DNA from: an uncultured Campylobacter sp.
GTDB taxonomy: Bacteria > Campylobacterota > Campylobacteria > Campylobacterales > Campylobacteraceae
Length of the DNA stretch: 64,000 nt
Assembly (NCBI RefSeq): GCF_938002845.1
Contig: NZ_CALKZP010000058.1
Span: 42,544-106,543, forward strand
Direction: 5' to 3'
Below the pieces are notes generated by a model. It was not told where the DNA came from and made no database searches. It saw nothing but the letters and a program-made list of their open reading frames with translations. Shown piece by piece: positions 1-9,249 of the stretch (positions within the stretch are counted from its first letter, which is position 1; each line of letters opens with the position of its first letter). The position numbers were made by a program, and so were the translations under genes.

Positions 1-116
1 ATTTTAAAATTTCGACGCTTGTGCGGAGCTAGTTTGCACAAAACGAGATTTTAGAATTTACCCGCAAGGGCTTAGCGCTGCGGTTGCAAGATAAAATTTA
101 TAAATTTAAGGAAAAT

Positions 117-986
117 ATGAAAAGCGGATTTGTAACGCTCATCGGGCGGACGAATGCGGGCAAGAGCTCGCTGTTAAACTATCTCTGCGGCGAGAAAATT
201 TCGCTCGTCTCGCATAAAATCAACGCCACGCGCCGTAAGATTAGCGGCATCGCGATGAACGGCGCAGATCAGGTGATTTTCACGGACACGCCGGGGTTGC
301 ACGAAAGCGCCAAGCTGATGAACAAGCTGATGGTCGAAGTGGCACTCGGGGCGATTGAGGGCTGCGATTTGGTGCTGTTTTTGGCGCCGGTGCACGACGA
401 TACCGCGGAATACGAAAAATTTTTAAATTTAAACGCAGGCGCCAAACACATCGTGATTCTAACCAAAATAGACGAAGTAAACGACGAAAAGATCGTGCAA
501 AAGCTGCTGCAATATCAAAAATTTGCCGATAAATTCGAAGCGATAGTCCCGGTTGGCATCAAAAAAAAGGTCTATAAAAAGCAGGTTTTGGACGAAATTT
601 GTAAAATTTTGCCCGAGCACGAGTATTTTTACGATCCTGAAATTTTAAGTGCGACCAACGAGCGTGAAATTTATCGCGACTTCATACTCGAGGCGATTTT
701 TGAGAGTATGAGCGACGAGATCCCTTATTGCAGCGACGTCGTAATGGAAAAAGTGGTGGAAAAACCAGGTCTGATCTCGGTATATGCGCGGATCATAACG
801 GACACCAATTCTCACAAAGAGATGTTGATCGGCAAAAACGGCGAGGCGATAAAGCGGATCGGAATTCGAGCCAAAAAGTTAATTTCAAATTTTTCTAAGG
901 TCAAAATTTACTTAAAATTAACAGTTTTTGTAAAAAAAAGCTGGAAAAATGACGAATTTATGGTAAAAACCGATTTTATCTATTGA
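117..986 (+). CDS. era: GTPase Era
   Basis: Ras-like GTPase that binds 16S rRNA and helps mature the 30S subunit. The G1 P-loop is GRTNAGKSS near the N-terminus, G3 is DTPGLHE and G4 is TKID. The C-terminal KH domain shows LIGKNGEAIKRIG, the expected RNA-binding loop. The product from this ATG is 289 aa, normal for Era. I chose 117 because AAGG lies just upstream; an upstream in-frame TTG at 84 lacks a ribosome site and would add an unconserved tail. The P-loop has Thr-Asn-Ala where most Era proteins have Pro-Asn-Val, a mild variant. It precedes the transformation operon and its stop region overlaps that operon's likely -35 box. Confidence 0.95.
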   Translation: MKSGFVTLIGRTNAGKSSLLNYLCGEKISLVSHKINATRRKISGIAMNGADQVIFTDTPGLHESAKLMNKLMVEVALGAIEGCDLVLFLAPVHDDTAEYEKFLNLNAGAKHIVILTKIDEVNDEKIVQKLLQYQKFADKFEAIVPVGIKKKVYKKQVLDEICKILPEHEYFYDPEILSATNEREIYRDFILEAIFESMSDEIPYCSDVVMEKVVEKPGLISVYARIITDTNSHKEMLIGKNGEAIKRIGIRAKKLISNFSKVKIYLKLTVFVKKSWKNDEFMVKTDFIY

Positions 987-1011
987 CATTTTATTTTATT
1001 TCTATTAGTAT
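983..1011 (+). promoter_or_regulatory. candidate sigma70 promoter of the transformation operon
   Basis: A perfect TTGACA (983-988) is followed after 17 bp by TAGTAT (1006-1011), a 4/6 match to TATAAT. The -35 overlaps the era stop codon, and the first gene of the operon starts at 1049 behind GGAAGTGGAG. Campylobacter promoters depend mostly on the -10, so the weak -10 limits confidence. Confidence 0.4.
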
Positions 1012-1048
1012 TAGCAACGTAGAAAATTTCATTTGGAAGTGGAGTGTT

Positions 1049-2569
1049 ATGGCAAAGAATAGTAAAAATGCTAGTTCGATTGTTGCGATTAACAAAGTCA
1101 CGCAAACCATATTCGGTCTAAGTGAGAATGAAGTTTTCGAGCACGACTTCTCAAAAGCAAATCGTGCGAAGGAAACTTACGTCTCATATATTCCGTATAA
1201 GGATATAATGACTGCGACGGTTGAGATAAGCAGATCGGTAGAGGACGCGGATCTTTTAGATGCGATCGTCGTTAAGGTGTATGAGGAGCTGGGGCTTGAC
1301 ACCGCTTTGGATTACAAAATCACCTATAGTGAGGTAATAGGCGCTGGCGGCGATGATAGAATTTTCAACGTCTTTGTCGTAGATAATGCCAAACTCACTT
1401 CAGAATTCGATGCGATCGCCGCTAGGACGAACTACATCGACTATGTGGCTATGGCTCCGTTTTTATACGAGGGCTTGTATAATAGAGGCGTCCTAACTCG
1501 CGACGGAATCGACTGCTTCATCTACTTGCAGCGCGACGATGCGTTTTTGGTAGTGTATCAAAACGGCGAATATTTTCAATCCCGCCAAGTAAGATATAAC
1601 CTAAAATTCTTGCATGAAAAATATGTTGAGCTAGTCGGCAGTAGAGTCGATGAAGAGAGTTTTTATAGATTGCTTTCCAAGCAGGGAGTAAATTTAGAAA
1701 ATCCGACCGAACGCGATTATATGATCCAAATTTTTGACGATATGTTTTACTACATCAACGACGTGTTGAACGGTATTGGTAAAATTTACAACGTCAATAT
1801 CCAAAACGTCTATATCGGAACGGATATCGGTAAAATTCCTGCGATCGAGGTTTTTGTAGAAAATAATCTAAAGCTAAGATACAAAGATTTTAATTTTAAC
1901 GTTGCAATCAACGCGAAAGATTATCCGCTCACTCAGCTAGATATTTTAATGTTCTTGGTGGGTCAAGATTATTTGGTTACTAAAGACGACGATCACAACT
2001 ACTCGCCGTTTATGAGACCTCCGCCTTTGACTCAAAGATCAACCGGCAAGCTGATAGGCTATATGTTGCTAGGCTGCCTACTTGGCGCTGTGTATCCTGC
2101 GTATAACTTCGGCTACGGCTATTATAATAATATGGTAGCTAATGATAAAATCAACGAGTATGATGGATTAGAAAAACAAATGAGTCCCGCTAGAGACGAA
2201 AGTGCGCGTTTGGATAAAGAGACTAAAGAGGTAAATGCCCAGGCTGCTAAGAGTGGTAAGGAGCTTAACGATAGGCGCGAACTAATTAACGCTATCTCAG
2301 ATAAGAAAAACAATTACGCCATGAAAGGCGTTTCTATTTTCGAGCTAACCAATATGGTTGTTAAAAATAAGGGCAATATGGTTAGGATCGGTGATGAGAA
2401 TAGGACTCTAACTGTTCAGGTGCGCACCAAAAACGATAAGCAAATGACCGAACTTTTAGAGGATATCAGTAAAAAAGAGGTGTATGGCGTGGATACCAAA
2501 ACAATCACACTACAAGAGGGTAATAAAACCGTATTTTACGATAGCAACATCAGTGTGGAGGTTAAATAA
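1049..2569 (+). CDS. PilM/PilN-like fused inner-membrane assembly protein (transformation system)
   Basis: First gene of the DNA-uptake operon, 506 aa from the ATG at 1049, which follows GGAAGTGGAG; a longer frame from TTG 983 overlaps era and lacks a ribosome site. The N-terminal ~330 residues look like an actin-fold PilM-type cytoplasmic domain. A single membrane segment near residues 335-355 (GYMLLGCLLGAVYPAY) follows, then a coiled-coil and a small periplasmic domain like PilN. The next gene is PilO-like, so the order PilM-PilN-PilO is kept with M and N fused. It probably forms the inner-membrane platform linking the ATPase to the secretin. It may be the counterpart of C. jejuni CtsX, but I cannot confirm that name. 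Confidence 0.75.
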   Translation: MAKNSKNASSIVAINKVTQTIFGLSENEVFEHDFSKANRAKETYVSYIPYKDIMTATVEISRSVEDADLLDAIVVKVYEELGLDTALDYKITYSEVIGAGGDDRIFNVFVVDNAKLTSEFDAIAARTNYIDYVAMAPFLYEGLYNRGVLTRDGIDCFIYLQRDDAFLVVYQNGEYFQSRQVRYNLKFLHEKYVELVGSRVDEESFYRLLSKQGVNLENPTERDYMIQIFDDMFYYINDVLNGIGKIYNVNIQNVYIGTDIGKIPAIEVFVENNLKLRYKDFNFNVAINAKDYPLTQLDILMFLVGQDYLVTKDDDHNYSPFMRPPPLTQRSTGKLIGYMLLGCLLGAVYPAYNFGYGYYNNMVANDKINEYDGLEKQMSPARDESARLDKETKEVNAQAAKSGKELNDRRELINAISDKKNNYAMKGVSIFELTNMVVKNKGNMVRIGDENRTLTVQVRTKNDKQMTELLEDISKKEVYGVDTKTITLQEGNKTVFYDSNISVEVK

Positions 2570-3222
2570 TGAAAAAGAAAAGTTCATTAGATCAACTTGA
2601 TCAATGGTTTGCCTCCAAGGGAAATAGTGCAAATAACTATTTTTACATAGCTTTGTTGTTTGTAGGTTTGGTAGCTTACTTTATTTTGAGTAACTATGCG
2701 GATCCGTATTTAGAAGAGAGCGAAACAAATTTAAGTACTGCCACGACTAAGCTTGAGGGCGCACAAAGAGAGTATAACGAGTTTTTTGGTGGTGATCCTA
2801 AAGCTTTCGTTGATAATAAGCGCAATATCCTCAATGGTGCTAAGACCAACCTTAACAATATCATTGAAGAGCGTGGGTATCTAGACGGTAAGCTAAAAGA
2901 AATTTCAAAGCTTACCTATAATGAAAAGAACTGGGCTAAGTTTATGGATAGCCTCTCAACGATCGCAGAGAATAACAATATTAAAATTTACGCTATTCAC
3001 AGCGATAGAAGAGAGCCTAGCATCAAACAAATTTTTCAGCCTGAGGCTTTGCTGGATATAGATGTGAAATTTGAAGGAGCATTTTCGAATGTCCTTAGGT
3101 ATATCAACCTAATCGAACAATCGGAGATGATCGTAGATGTAAATAAGATGGATATCAATGCCACTAAAAATGGCAAAATCGGTGGAAGCATTGGTATATC
3201 TATCTGGGGAGTAAATTACTAA
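2569..3222 (+). CDS. PilO-like inner-membrane assembly protein
   Basis: A 217-residue bitopic protein: short cytoplasmic N-terminus, membrane segment at about residues 25-42 (FYIALLFVGLVAYFILS), a coiled-coil to about residue 110, then an alpha/beta periplasmic domain. This is the PilO/GspM architecture. Its ATG overlaps the stop of the PilM/N-like gene by one base (TAATG), and its stop TAA overlaps the next ATG, so the three are translationally coupled. In type IV pilus and type II secretion systems this partner dimerises with PilN. It could be the CtsR counterpart, but the assignment by name is uncertain; the structural call is from the predicted topology and position. Confidence 0.65.
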   Translation: MKKKSSLDQLDQWFASKGNSANNYFYIALLFVGLVAYFILSNYADPYLEESETNLSTATTKLEGAQREYNEFFGGDPKAFVDNKRNILNGAKTNLNNIIEERGYLDGKLKEISKLTYNEKNWAKFMDSLSTIAENNNIKIYAIHSDRREPSIKQIFQPEALLDIDVKFEGAFSNVLRYINLIEQSEMIVDVNKMDINATKNGKIGGSIGISIWGVNY

Positions 3223-3650
3223 TGAAAAAGTTAATTTTATGCTCTTTGTTGCTTTCTGCTACTCTGTTTGCCGTAGATAATAATCAGACGGTAGCGCCTA
3301 GCAATGGTGCCTATAAGGCTAGATACGATGCTATATTTGATAATCTTAGCAAACCTAGAGTAGGTCTTAGCGATGAGCAGATAGCTTCTTTGCAAGATCC
3401 GTTTTATCCTAAAGAAGCCAATGCGCCTAGAGAAGCCAATCAGCAGGTAGATCTAGGTTATCAGCTAGTAGGTATTATGGGCGATAAGGTTAAGCTAAAC
3501 GATAAGTGGTATGGTTTGGGCGAGTATGTAGGCTCATATAAGATCGTGCAAATAACGGGTAATAGCGTTATTATTACCAACGACGATGAAAATAAAGTCG
3601 AACTAACACTAAAACAAGGAAGTCAAAATGTCATTATTACATATAAGTAA
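3222..3650 (+). CDS. small periplasmic transformation/secretion protein (PilP-like position)
   Basis: A 142-aa exported protein with a Sec signal peptide (MKKLILCSLLLSATLFA, cut near residue 17-18). It contains DPFYPKEANAP, like the DPF motif before the HR-type beta domain of PilP/GspC proteins, and a C-terminal beta-rich part (GIMGDKVKLNDKWYGLGEYVG). PilP lipoproteins link PilN/O to the secretin, and this gene sits exactly between the PilO-like and secretin genes. No lipobox cysteine is visible, so it would be soluble or inner-membrane associated. Its last 23 bases overlap the secretin start. Confidence 0.6.
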   Translation: MKKLILCSLLLSATLFAVDNNQTVAPSNGAYKARYDAIFDNLSKPRVGLSDEQIASLQDPFYPKEANAPREANQQVDLGYQLVGIMGDKVKLNDKWYGLGEYVGSYKIVQITGNSVIITNDDENKVELTLKQGSQNVIITYK

Positions 3651-5136
3651 AAAGCTTAGCATAGCTGCTATGCTTGCTTTGTCTGTTACGGCTACTAGTC
3701 TATATGCCGCTCCCGCAACTGCAGGTAACTGCGATAGGAAGGCACTAAATATTAAGATTAACGATACCGTTACGCTAAACGAGATGCTAACTCAGCTATC
3801 CGATATGTGCCGCTTTTCAGTGGTAGCAAAAGACGCTATCGCTCAAGAGGAGATGAGTAAGCCACTACAAGGCGTAAGCATCAAAGACCTTTCTTTACGC
3901 GAAGTTTTAGATCTACTCATAAAAGAGAATAATCTAAGCTATGAGTATTCTCATGGCATATTAAAAATTTCAGCGCTAGAGACTAGGACTTTTAAAGTGG
4001 ATTACATCACCTCTATTAGAGAAGGCACTGCTGTTACTAAATCTTCTGTCGATTCCGCACCTACGAAAGTGGATGATAGTGACGATAAAGAAAATAAAGA
4101 AGATAATAAGATCACTACCAAAGAGAAATTTGATTTTTGGGAGAAGATTAGCGAGGAAATCACTTCTGTTTTAAATAACGGTACCGAAAAATACGTCGCA
4201 GTCGCTCCTATTATAAATCAAAATGCCGGTTTAGTAACCGTTACTGCTATGAAGTCTCAGATAGCTCGCGTCGATAGATATCTAAGCGGTATGCAAAAAC
4301 GCCTTAGTCGTCAAGTCTTGCTAGATGTAAATATCATATCTGTCGAGCTAAATAACGAATACACTACCGGTATAGATTGGAGTAAATTCCAATTGGGATT
4401 TAATACCTATGTAGGTGGAGATCCGACTAAGCTTTCAGGCTATCATATAGATAACGGCAATAGAGGAAAGGCTAGCGATACTCACGGAACTTGGACGATA
4501 GGAGCTAATCTAAATTTCAATATCGACGGTTTGATTAACTTCCTAGAGACTAAAGGTAAAACCAAGATTATTTCAAGCCCTAAAGTAACTACGATGAATA
4601 ATCAGCCTGCTATTATCTCTGTAGGTGATACCATTAACTACGTATTGAAATCTACTACTACAGGTGATTATCAAGGCGGAGATACTCAGTCGGATGATCA
4701 GTATTCGATCTTTGTAGGTATTCTTTTGAATATCTTGCCTGAAATTTCAGATGATAATAGGATTATGCTACGAATCAATCCATCTTTAAGTTCTCTTAAA
4801 TATGCTGAAGATAATGTAAGGAGAGAGAATGGCAGAAGAGATATCGCACCTGATACCTTGCAAAAGAAACTCTCGAGTGTAGTTTGGGTAGATGATGGCG
4901 ATACTGTAATTTTAGGCGGTTTAATCGGCGCAACTAAGTCCAAGAATAACACTAGGGTGCCTGTGCTAGCTGAAATTCCATTAATCGGAAATCTTTTCAA
5001 AAGTACTGCCGATGTTTTGAGCACGTCAGAGCTAATCTTCGTAGTAACTCCACATATCATCGATAATACCGGCGCGCCGCTTGCTACCTCTCTTAAAGAG
5101 CTAGGTTACTCAAAATCCATCTACGAAAATGAGTAA
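3628..5136 (+). CDS. ctsD: secretin of the Cts-type transformation system
   Basis: Outer-membrane secretin, 502 aa, with a signal peptide (AAMLALSVTATSLYAAP), an N-terminal STN/N0 domain (residues ~45-110), and the C-terminal secretin domain. The diagnostic stretch VWVDDGDTVILGGLIG and VPVLAEIPLIGNLFK near residues 425-460 is the secretin signature, followed by ELIFVVTPHII. The ATG at 3628 follows AAGGAAG. It should form the multimeric pore through which DNA (or a pseudopilus) passes. An acidic, lysine-rich linker at residues ~145-170 (DDSDDKENKEDN) separates the N domains. Named by homology to C. jejuni CtsD, the secretin needed for natural transformation. Confidence 0.85.
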   Translation: MSLLHISKKLSIAAMLALSVTATSLYAAPATAGNCDRKALNIKINDTVTLNEMLTQLSDMCRFSVVAKDAIAQEEMSKPLQGVSIKDLSLREVLDLLIKENNLSYEYSHGILKISALETRTFKVDYITSIREGTAVTKSSVDSAPTKVDDSDDKENKEDNKITTKEKFDFWEKISEEITSVLNNGTEKYVAVAPIINQNAGLVTVTAMKSQIARVDRYLSGMQKRLSRQVLLDVNIISVELNNEYTTGIDWSKFQLGFNTYVGGDPTKLSGYHIDNGNRGKASDTHGTWTIGANLNFNIDGLINFLETKGKTKIISSPKVTTMNNQPAIISVGDTINYVLKSTTTGDYQGGDTQSDDQYSIFVGILLNILPEISDDNRIMLRINPSLSSLKYAEDNVRRENGRRDIAPDTLQKKLSSVVWVDDGDTVILGGLIGATKSKNNTRVPVLAEIPLIGNLFKSTADVLSTSELIFVVTPHIIDNTGAPLATSLKELGYSKSIYENE

Positions 5137-5959
5137 TAGCTATACGGCGATCAAGGAGATTTTTATCGAGGATAACGAAGTCTCAGACTTCGTTAATCTC
5201 GATAAATCTACCCTTGCTTATCATAAAATTTTAAATGCTTTGCAAAAGCCGTTAAAACTTATACTTTTCTACGGCAAACCGGGTTGCGGCAAGACATTTT
5301 TGCTTAATAAGATCAAGGTCGATCTTGAAAAAAAGGTAAGAGTCGTATTTGTGCCGCAGCCGTTTTTTGATGAGAAAGAATTTTTCTTAGAGCTTTATTC
5401 GCAGATTTTTCATTCAACTCCTAGCGAGCCAATTGATAATTATGAAAATTTTATGCGGGTTTACAGAGAGAGATTTGGAATTTCTACTAACGTAGGGGCG
5501 GTAGAGCAGGTCGTTATTTTGCTTGATGAGGCTCAGCTGTATCCTGGGAATTTAATAGAAAAAATTCGCCTTATGGCGGATACGAGATTATTTAAATTTT
5601 TATTTACGGTTCATAAGACTGACGAGGAAGACCGCCTCGCAAAGGATTATTTTAAAACTAGAATTTGGGAGAGCATTGAGCTCCCTAATTCAAATTTAGG
5701 CGAAGTCAAGCTATATATTGAAAAGAAGCTTGTGCTTCATGGCTTTCAACAATACTATTTTATGTTTAGCGACGATAATTTCGATTTGATTTTAAATTTA
5801 ACGGACGGTAATATGAGGAATATCAACAAGCTTATGTATAAGATGTATGAGCTTTTTGAGTATTACGAGGTAAATAAACCTACGGAAATTAGTTTTTCGC
5901 AGATTAATAATAAAATCATAGAGATGGCAGCGATAGGCTCGGGGATAATAAATGCTTGA
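5129..5959 (+). CDS. ctsP: ExeA-like AAA ATPase of the transformation system
   Basis: A 276-aa cytoplasmic ATPase. Walker A is GKPGCGKT (residues ~49-56) and Walker B is VVILLDEAQ; the sequence resembles ExeA/GspA AAA proteins but lacks the periplasmic peptidoglycan-binding part. Its ATG overlaps the secretin stop by 8 bases. C. jejuni CtsP is a membrane-associated nucleotide-binding protein of the same system, and position and size fit. It probably assists assembly or energises a DNA-uptake step. The next gene supplies a membrane anchor with a periplasmic TPR domain, the two together resembling a split ExeA/ExeB pair. Confidence 0.75.
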   Translation: MSNSYTAIKEIFIEDNEVSDFVNLDKSTLAYHKILNALQKPLKLILFYGKPGCGKTFLLNKIKVDLEKKVRVVFVPQPFFDEKEFFLELYSQIFHSTPSEPIDNYENFMRVYRERFGISTNVGAVEQVVILLDEAQLYPGNLIEKIRLMADTRLFKFLFTVHKTDEEDRLAKDYFKTRIWESIELPNSNLGEVKLYIEKKLVLHGFQQYYFMFSDDNFDLILNLTDGNMRNINKLMYKMYELFEYYEVNKPTEISFSQINNKIIEMAAIGSGIINA

Positions 5960-6959
5960 ATTTTACGAAGTAAACGAACTTGAAAAAAAATGGGAAGAGT
6001 ATAACAAAAACAGAAAGCAGTTTTCTTTCCTGAAATCTAAGCCGAATTTTGTATTGAGATTTGACAAGACGATTTTAGGGCTTTTAATTTTGATCTCGGT
6101 TGCGATCGGAGCGATATTTTGGCTGCTTAAAGATAGCGATAGCGTTAGCATGGCAAGCATCAATCAAAATATTGAGGATAAGGGCGGAGCTACAAATTCT
6201 GCTAATGATGCCGAGCAGCAGGCGGCAGATCTTGCAGTGCAAAATAATATCTCTAAAGAAGATTACAATATCAGCGCGCCGAAAGTTGCCCGCGCCTCTA
6301 AACATGAAAAGGAACGCCCAAGTTTAAATTTAAACGACGTAGGTGTGCTATCCAGCGAGGATTCCGGTGGATTTAAGATAACCAATAATTACGAAAATGG
6401 CGGAAACTATGGCGGGCAGGCTCAGGCGCAGAATTTCGGCGGTCAAAATTTTGGTGGACAGAATTTTGGCAATCAAAATGCTCCTACATTTAACGTACCT
6501 AATACCAATAACGCAGCTTTTGCAAATCAGCCGCCTAAAAACGAGGTTATAGATTTTGGGCGTGCTCCATTGCCGCCTAAATCAAATTTCTCGGGAGGTT
6601 CTACAAATACCGCAAGTAGCGCTCCGCTAAGTTCCAGAATTGAGATAAAAACTTCAAATTTAAGCGAAGATAAGCAGAGCTTGGAGAGTAAATTTTACGC
6701 AACGAATAAGATTGAGTATTCGCTATCGCTAGCCGAAGAAGCGTATAATAAGAAAGACTACGACAATGCGATCAAATGGGCTCTTACGTCAAATGAGCTT
6801 GATAAGGACAACGTCGCCAGCTGGATAATTTTTGCTAAAGCCAATTATAAAAAGGGTCGTAAAGAAGACGCGCTTTACGCTCTTGAGACTTTTAATGCAA
6901 AGGCGAAAAATAGCGAAATTTCTAACCTCATTTCAAAGATAAGAAGCGACAAACTATGA
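5952..6959 (+). CDS. bitopic TPR protein of the transformation operon (ExeB/MshN-like)
   Basis: A 335-aa protein with a basic cytoplasmic N-terminus, one membrane segment at about residues 45-64 (ILGLLILISVAIGAIFWLL), a long disordered Asn/Gln/Gly-rich periplasmic linker, and C-terminal TPR helices (AEEAYNKKDYDNAIKWAL, residues ~258-275). The linker contains a short tandem repeat, QNFGG three times near residues 158-175. Overlaps the ATPase gene by 8 bases and the following gene by 4. MshN-type proteins in pilus operons have the same layout. Function in C. jejuni transformation operons is not clear to me, so the call rests on architecture and position. Confidence 0.65.
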   Translation: MLEFYEVNELEKKWEEYNKNRKQFSFLKSKPNFVLRFDKTILGLLILISVAIGAIFWLLKDSDSVSMASINQNIEDKGGATNSANDAEQQAADLAVQNNISKEDYNISAPKVARASKHEKERPSLNLNDVGVLSSEDSGGFKITNNYENGGNYGGQAQAQNFGGQNFGGQNFGNQNAPTFNVPNTNNAAFANQPPKNEVIDFGRAPLPPKSNFSGGSTNTASSAPLSSRIEIKTSNLSEDKQSLESKFYATNKIEYSLSLAEEAYNKKDYDNAIKWALTSNELDKDNVASWIIFAKANYKKGRKEDALYALETFNAKAKNSEISNLISKIRSDKL

Positions 6960-7495
6960 AAATTTTATATATTTTAGCTTTTGCGATCGCGTCGTTATTT
7001 GCAGTTAGCGCCGATGACGTGCGCAACTGGGATCAGATCGGTCAGTACAACCGTATCTGCCAAGAAAGCGTGCGAAATTTATTCATCGAAGAGCAGAGCG
7101 AGGCACTTGCAAATATGTATGCTAAAGCGTGCCTAAAGATGGATAAAGTAAATGAGCTCGTCGTGCCTACGGTGATGCTTTATAAGACGAAAGAGGCTCG
7201 CGAGAATGCTTCTCTTTATTCGACTATAATTTTTCAAAAAAAGATGCTTTATTTAGCACTTTGTGATGGCGTGGATATTAGTTATATCCGCACGCCCAAG
7301 ATCAATTATATTTTGTCTGAAATTTTTGATAAATTTACGGAGAGAGCATACGTAAAAAAGAGTGATACGTATGTCTTTACCCTAGAAAACGGCGAGCGCG
7401 CCGAGCTTTTTATCAAAGAAGAGGAAGAGGTAAAAAAGATGGTAATTGCAATTTATGCTGGCGATAAGCTTAGCTCGATTAAAATTTATTGGTGA
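6956..7495 (+). CDS. conserved periplasmic protein of the transformation operon
   Basis: A 179-aa exported protein: Sec signal peptide (MKILYILAFAIASLFAVSA), then a mostly helical region with two cysteines (residues ~34 and 57) and a beta-rich C-terminus. I do not recognise a named domain. It overlaps the TPR gene by 4 bases (ATGA) and is followed closely by the GspE-type ATPase gene, so it is part of the operon. A periplasmic accessory role in assembly is an inference from position only. Confidence 0.6.
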   Translation: MKILYILAFAIASLFAVSADDVRNWDQIGQYNRICQESVRNLFIEEQSEALANMYAKACLKMDKVNELVVPTVMLYKTKEARENASLYSTIIFQKKMLYLALCDGVDISYIRTPKINYILSEIFDKFTERAYVKKSDTYVFTLENGERAELFIKEEEEVKKMVIAIYAGDKLSSIKIYW

Positions 7496-7500
7496 TCGCG

Positions 7501-9249
7501 ATGACAAAGATTGAAGAGCAGATTGTTGCGATTTTAATACGAAACAATATCCTTACTAGCACCGTTGTTCCGGAAATAAAGGACAAGATGGATATTGGCT
7601 TGACGCTAGGCGAGGTTTTAGTCGGAGATAACTATCTAAGCCAGGATGATTTTTGCTCGATTTTAGTTGAGCTGTACAAGCGTCGTCAGATAGCATTTGA
7701 CGATATAAGCGAAAAATTTTCGATGGATCCGAAGGAATTTTTGCAAATTCTAGCCAAGAAAATGAACCTGTCGTATATGAATTTAGACGATATTGACATA
7801 GACTTCAGGCTATCGGAACGCACTCCTACCGCACAGCTTAAAAGATACGGCGTGATACCGGTTAAAGCGGATGATCTGAATATTTACGTTGCTTTTTCTG
7901 ATCCGTTTAATCTTGAGTCGCAAGATAAAGCGCAGGCTATGTTTAGCAAACAGCTGCTTAAAATCGTAGTAGCCGATCCAAATCAGGTAAATAAATATCT
8001 ATCTAAGCTTGAGCTTTCAGAGAGCATTAAAGGGCTCGTAGCGGAGATCCGCAAAGAGCTCGCTAATACCGGCGGTAGCGGAAGCAGCGATGATACCTCG
8101 GCGATTTTGAAGCTCATTGAGATGATAATTAGTCAGTCTATTAAGATGCGCGGTAGCGATATTCACATCGAGCCTACCGAGAATAACTGCGTCGTGCGTA
8201 CCAGAATCGACGGAATGCTCGCTGAAATTTTTATCTTTGATAAGGATATCTATCCACCGCTAGTAAGCCGATTGAAGCTACTTTCAAATATGGATATCGC
8301 CGAGCGTCGCAAGCCGCAAGACGGCAGGTTTAGTATGAAAATTTCAGGTCGCGAATACGACTTTCGTATTTCGACACTGCCTATCATCAATGGCGAATCT
8401 ACCGTTATGCGTATCCTCGATAAATCCAAGGTTATCATCAGCCTCGAAAAACTAGGCATGCACCCTGATAGCTTTAAGAAATTTAATAACGCTATGAAGG
8501 CTCCATATGGTATTATCTTGGTTACCGGACCTACGGGAAGCGGTAAGTCTACGACGCTATACGCGGCACTAAACGATATTAAAAATATCGACACTAAGGT
8601 TATTACCGTAGAAGATCCGGTCGAGTATCAAGTAAATTTAATCCAACAAGTCCAAGTTAACGAAAAAGCAGGTCTTACCTTTGCTTCGGCACTGCGCTCG
8701 ATCTTAAGACAAGACCCTGACATCATAATGATCGGTGAGATTCGTGATCAAGAGACCCTTAGAATTGCGATCCAGGCTGCTCTTACGGGACACTTGGTTT
8801 TCTCGACACTACACACCAACGACGCCGTTAGCGCGATTCCGCGAATAGTGGATATGGGTATAGAGGCCTACCTCATAAGTGGTGCACTGATTGCGGTAGA
8901 GGCACAGCGTCTTGTGCGAAAGCTTTGCCCGCACTGCAAGCAGCCTACAAATCTGCCTAAATCGATGCTTGATCAGCTGAAGGAATTTTTGCCTGAAAAA
9001 TACACATTTTTCAAGGCCGTAGGTTGCGATCAATGCGGTCAGACGGGCTATATGGGGCGTGAGATGATTAGTGAAATTTTACCTATTACCGATAAAATGC
9101 AGAGCTTGATCGCTAACGGCGGCTCAAAGGACGATATGAGGGCCTTGGCGAAGGAGGAGGGTTTTATAGATATGTTTGAAGATGGTGTTATACGTGCTGC
9201 GCGCGGAGTAACTAGTATAGAAGAAATTTATAGGGTGGCTAAACAATGA
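7501..9249 (+). CDS. ctsE: GspE/PilB-family secretion ATPase
   Basis: Hexameric cytoplasmic motor ATPase, 582 aa from the ATG at 7501 (an in-frame TTG at 7489 would overlap the previous stop). N-terminal MshEN domain to about residue 180, then the T2SSE domain with Walker A GPTGSGKST (~residues 340-348), Asp box, Walker B DPDIIMIGEIRDQET and His box TGHLVFSTLHTND. A four-cysteine zinc site, CPHCKQ and CDQCGQ, follows at about residues 475-510. All catalytic motifs are intact. In C. jejuni CtsE is required for DNA uptake. The ribosome site before 7501 is weak (GGTG), consistent with coupling to the preceding gene. Confidence 0.88.
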   Translation: MTKIEEQIVAILIRNNILTSTVVPEIKDKMDIGLTLGEVLVGDNYLSQDDFCSILVELYKRRQIAFDDISEKFSMDPKEFLQILAKKMNLSYMNLDDIDIDFRLSERTPTAQLKRYGVIPVKADDLNIYVAFSDPFNLESQDKAQAMFSKQLLKIVVADPNQVNKYLSKLELSESIKGLVAEIRKELANTGGSGSSDDTSAILKLIEMIISQSIKMRGSDIHIEPTENNCVVRTRIDGMLAEIFIFDKDIYPPLVSRLKLLSNMDIAERRKPQDGRFSMKISGREYDFRISTLPIINGESTVMRILDKSKVIISLEKLGMHPDSFKKFNNAMKAPYGIILVTGPTGSGKSTTLYAALNDIKNIDTKVITVEDPVEYQVNLIQQVQVNEKAGLTFASALRSILRQDPDIIMIGEIRDQETLRIAIQAALTGHLVFSTLHTNDAVSAIPRIVDMGIEAYLISGALIAVEAQRLVRKLCPHCKQPTNLPKSMLDQLKEFLPEKYTFFKAVGCDQCGQTGYMGREMISEILPITDKMQSLIANGGSKDDMRALAKEEGFIDMFEDGVIRAARGVTSIEEIYRVAKQ

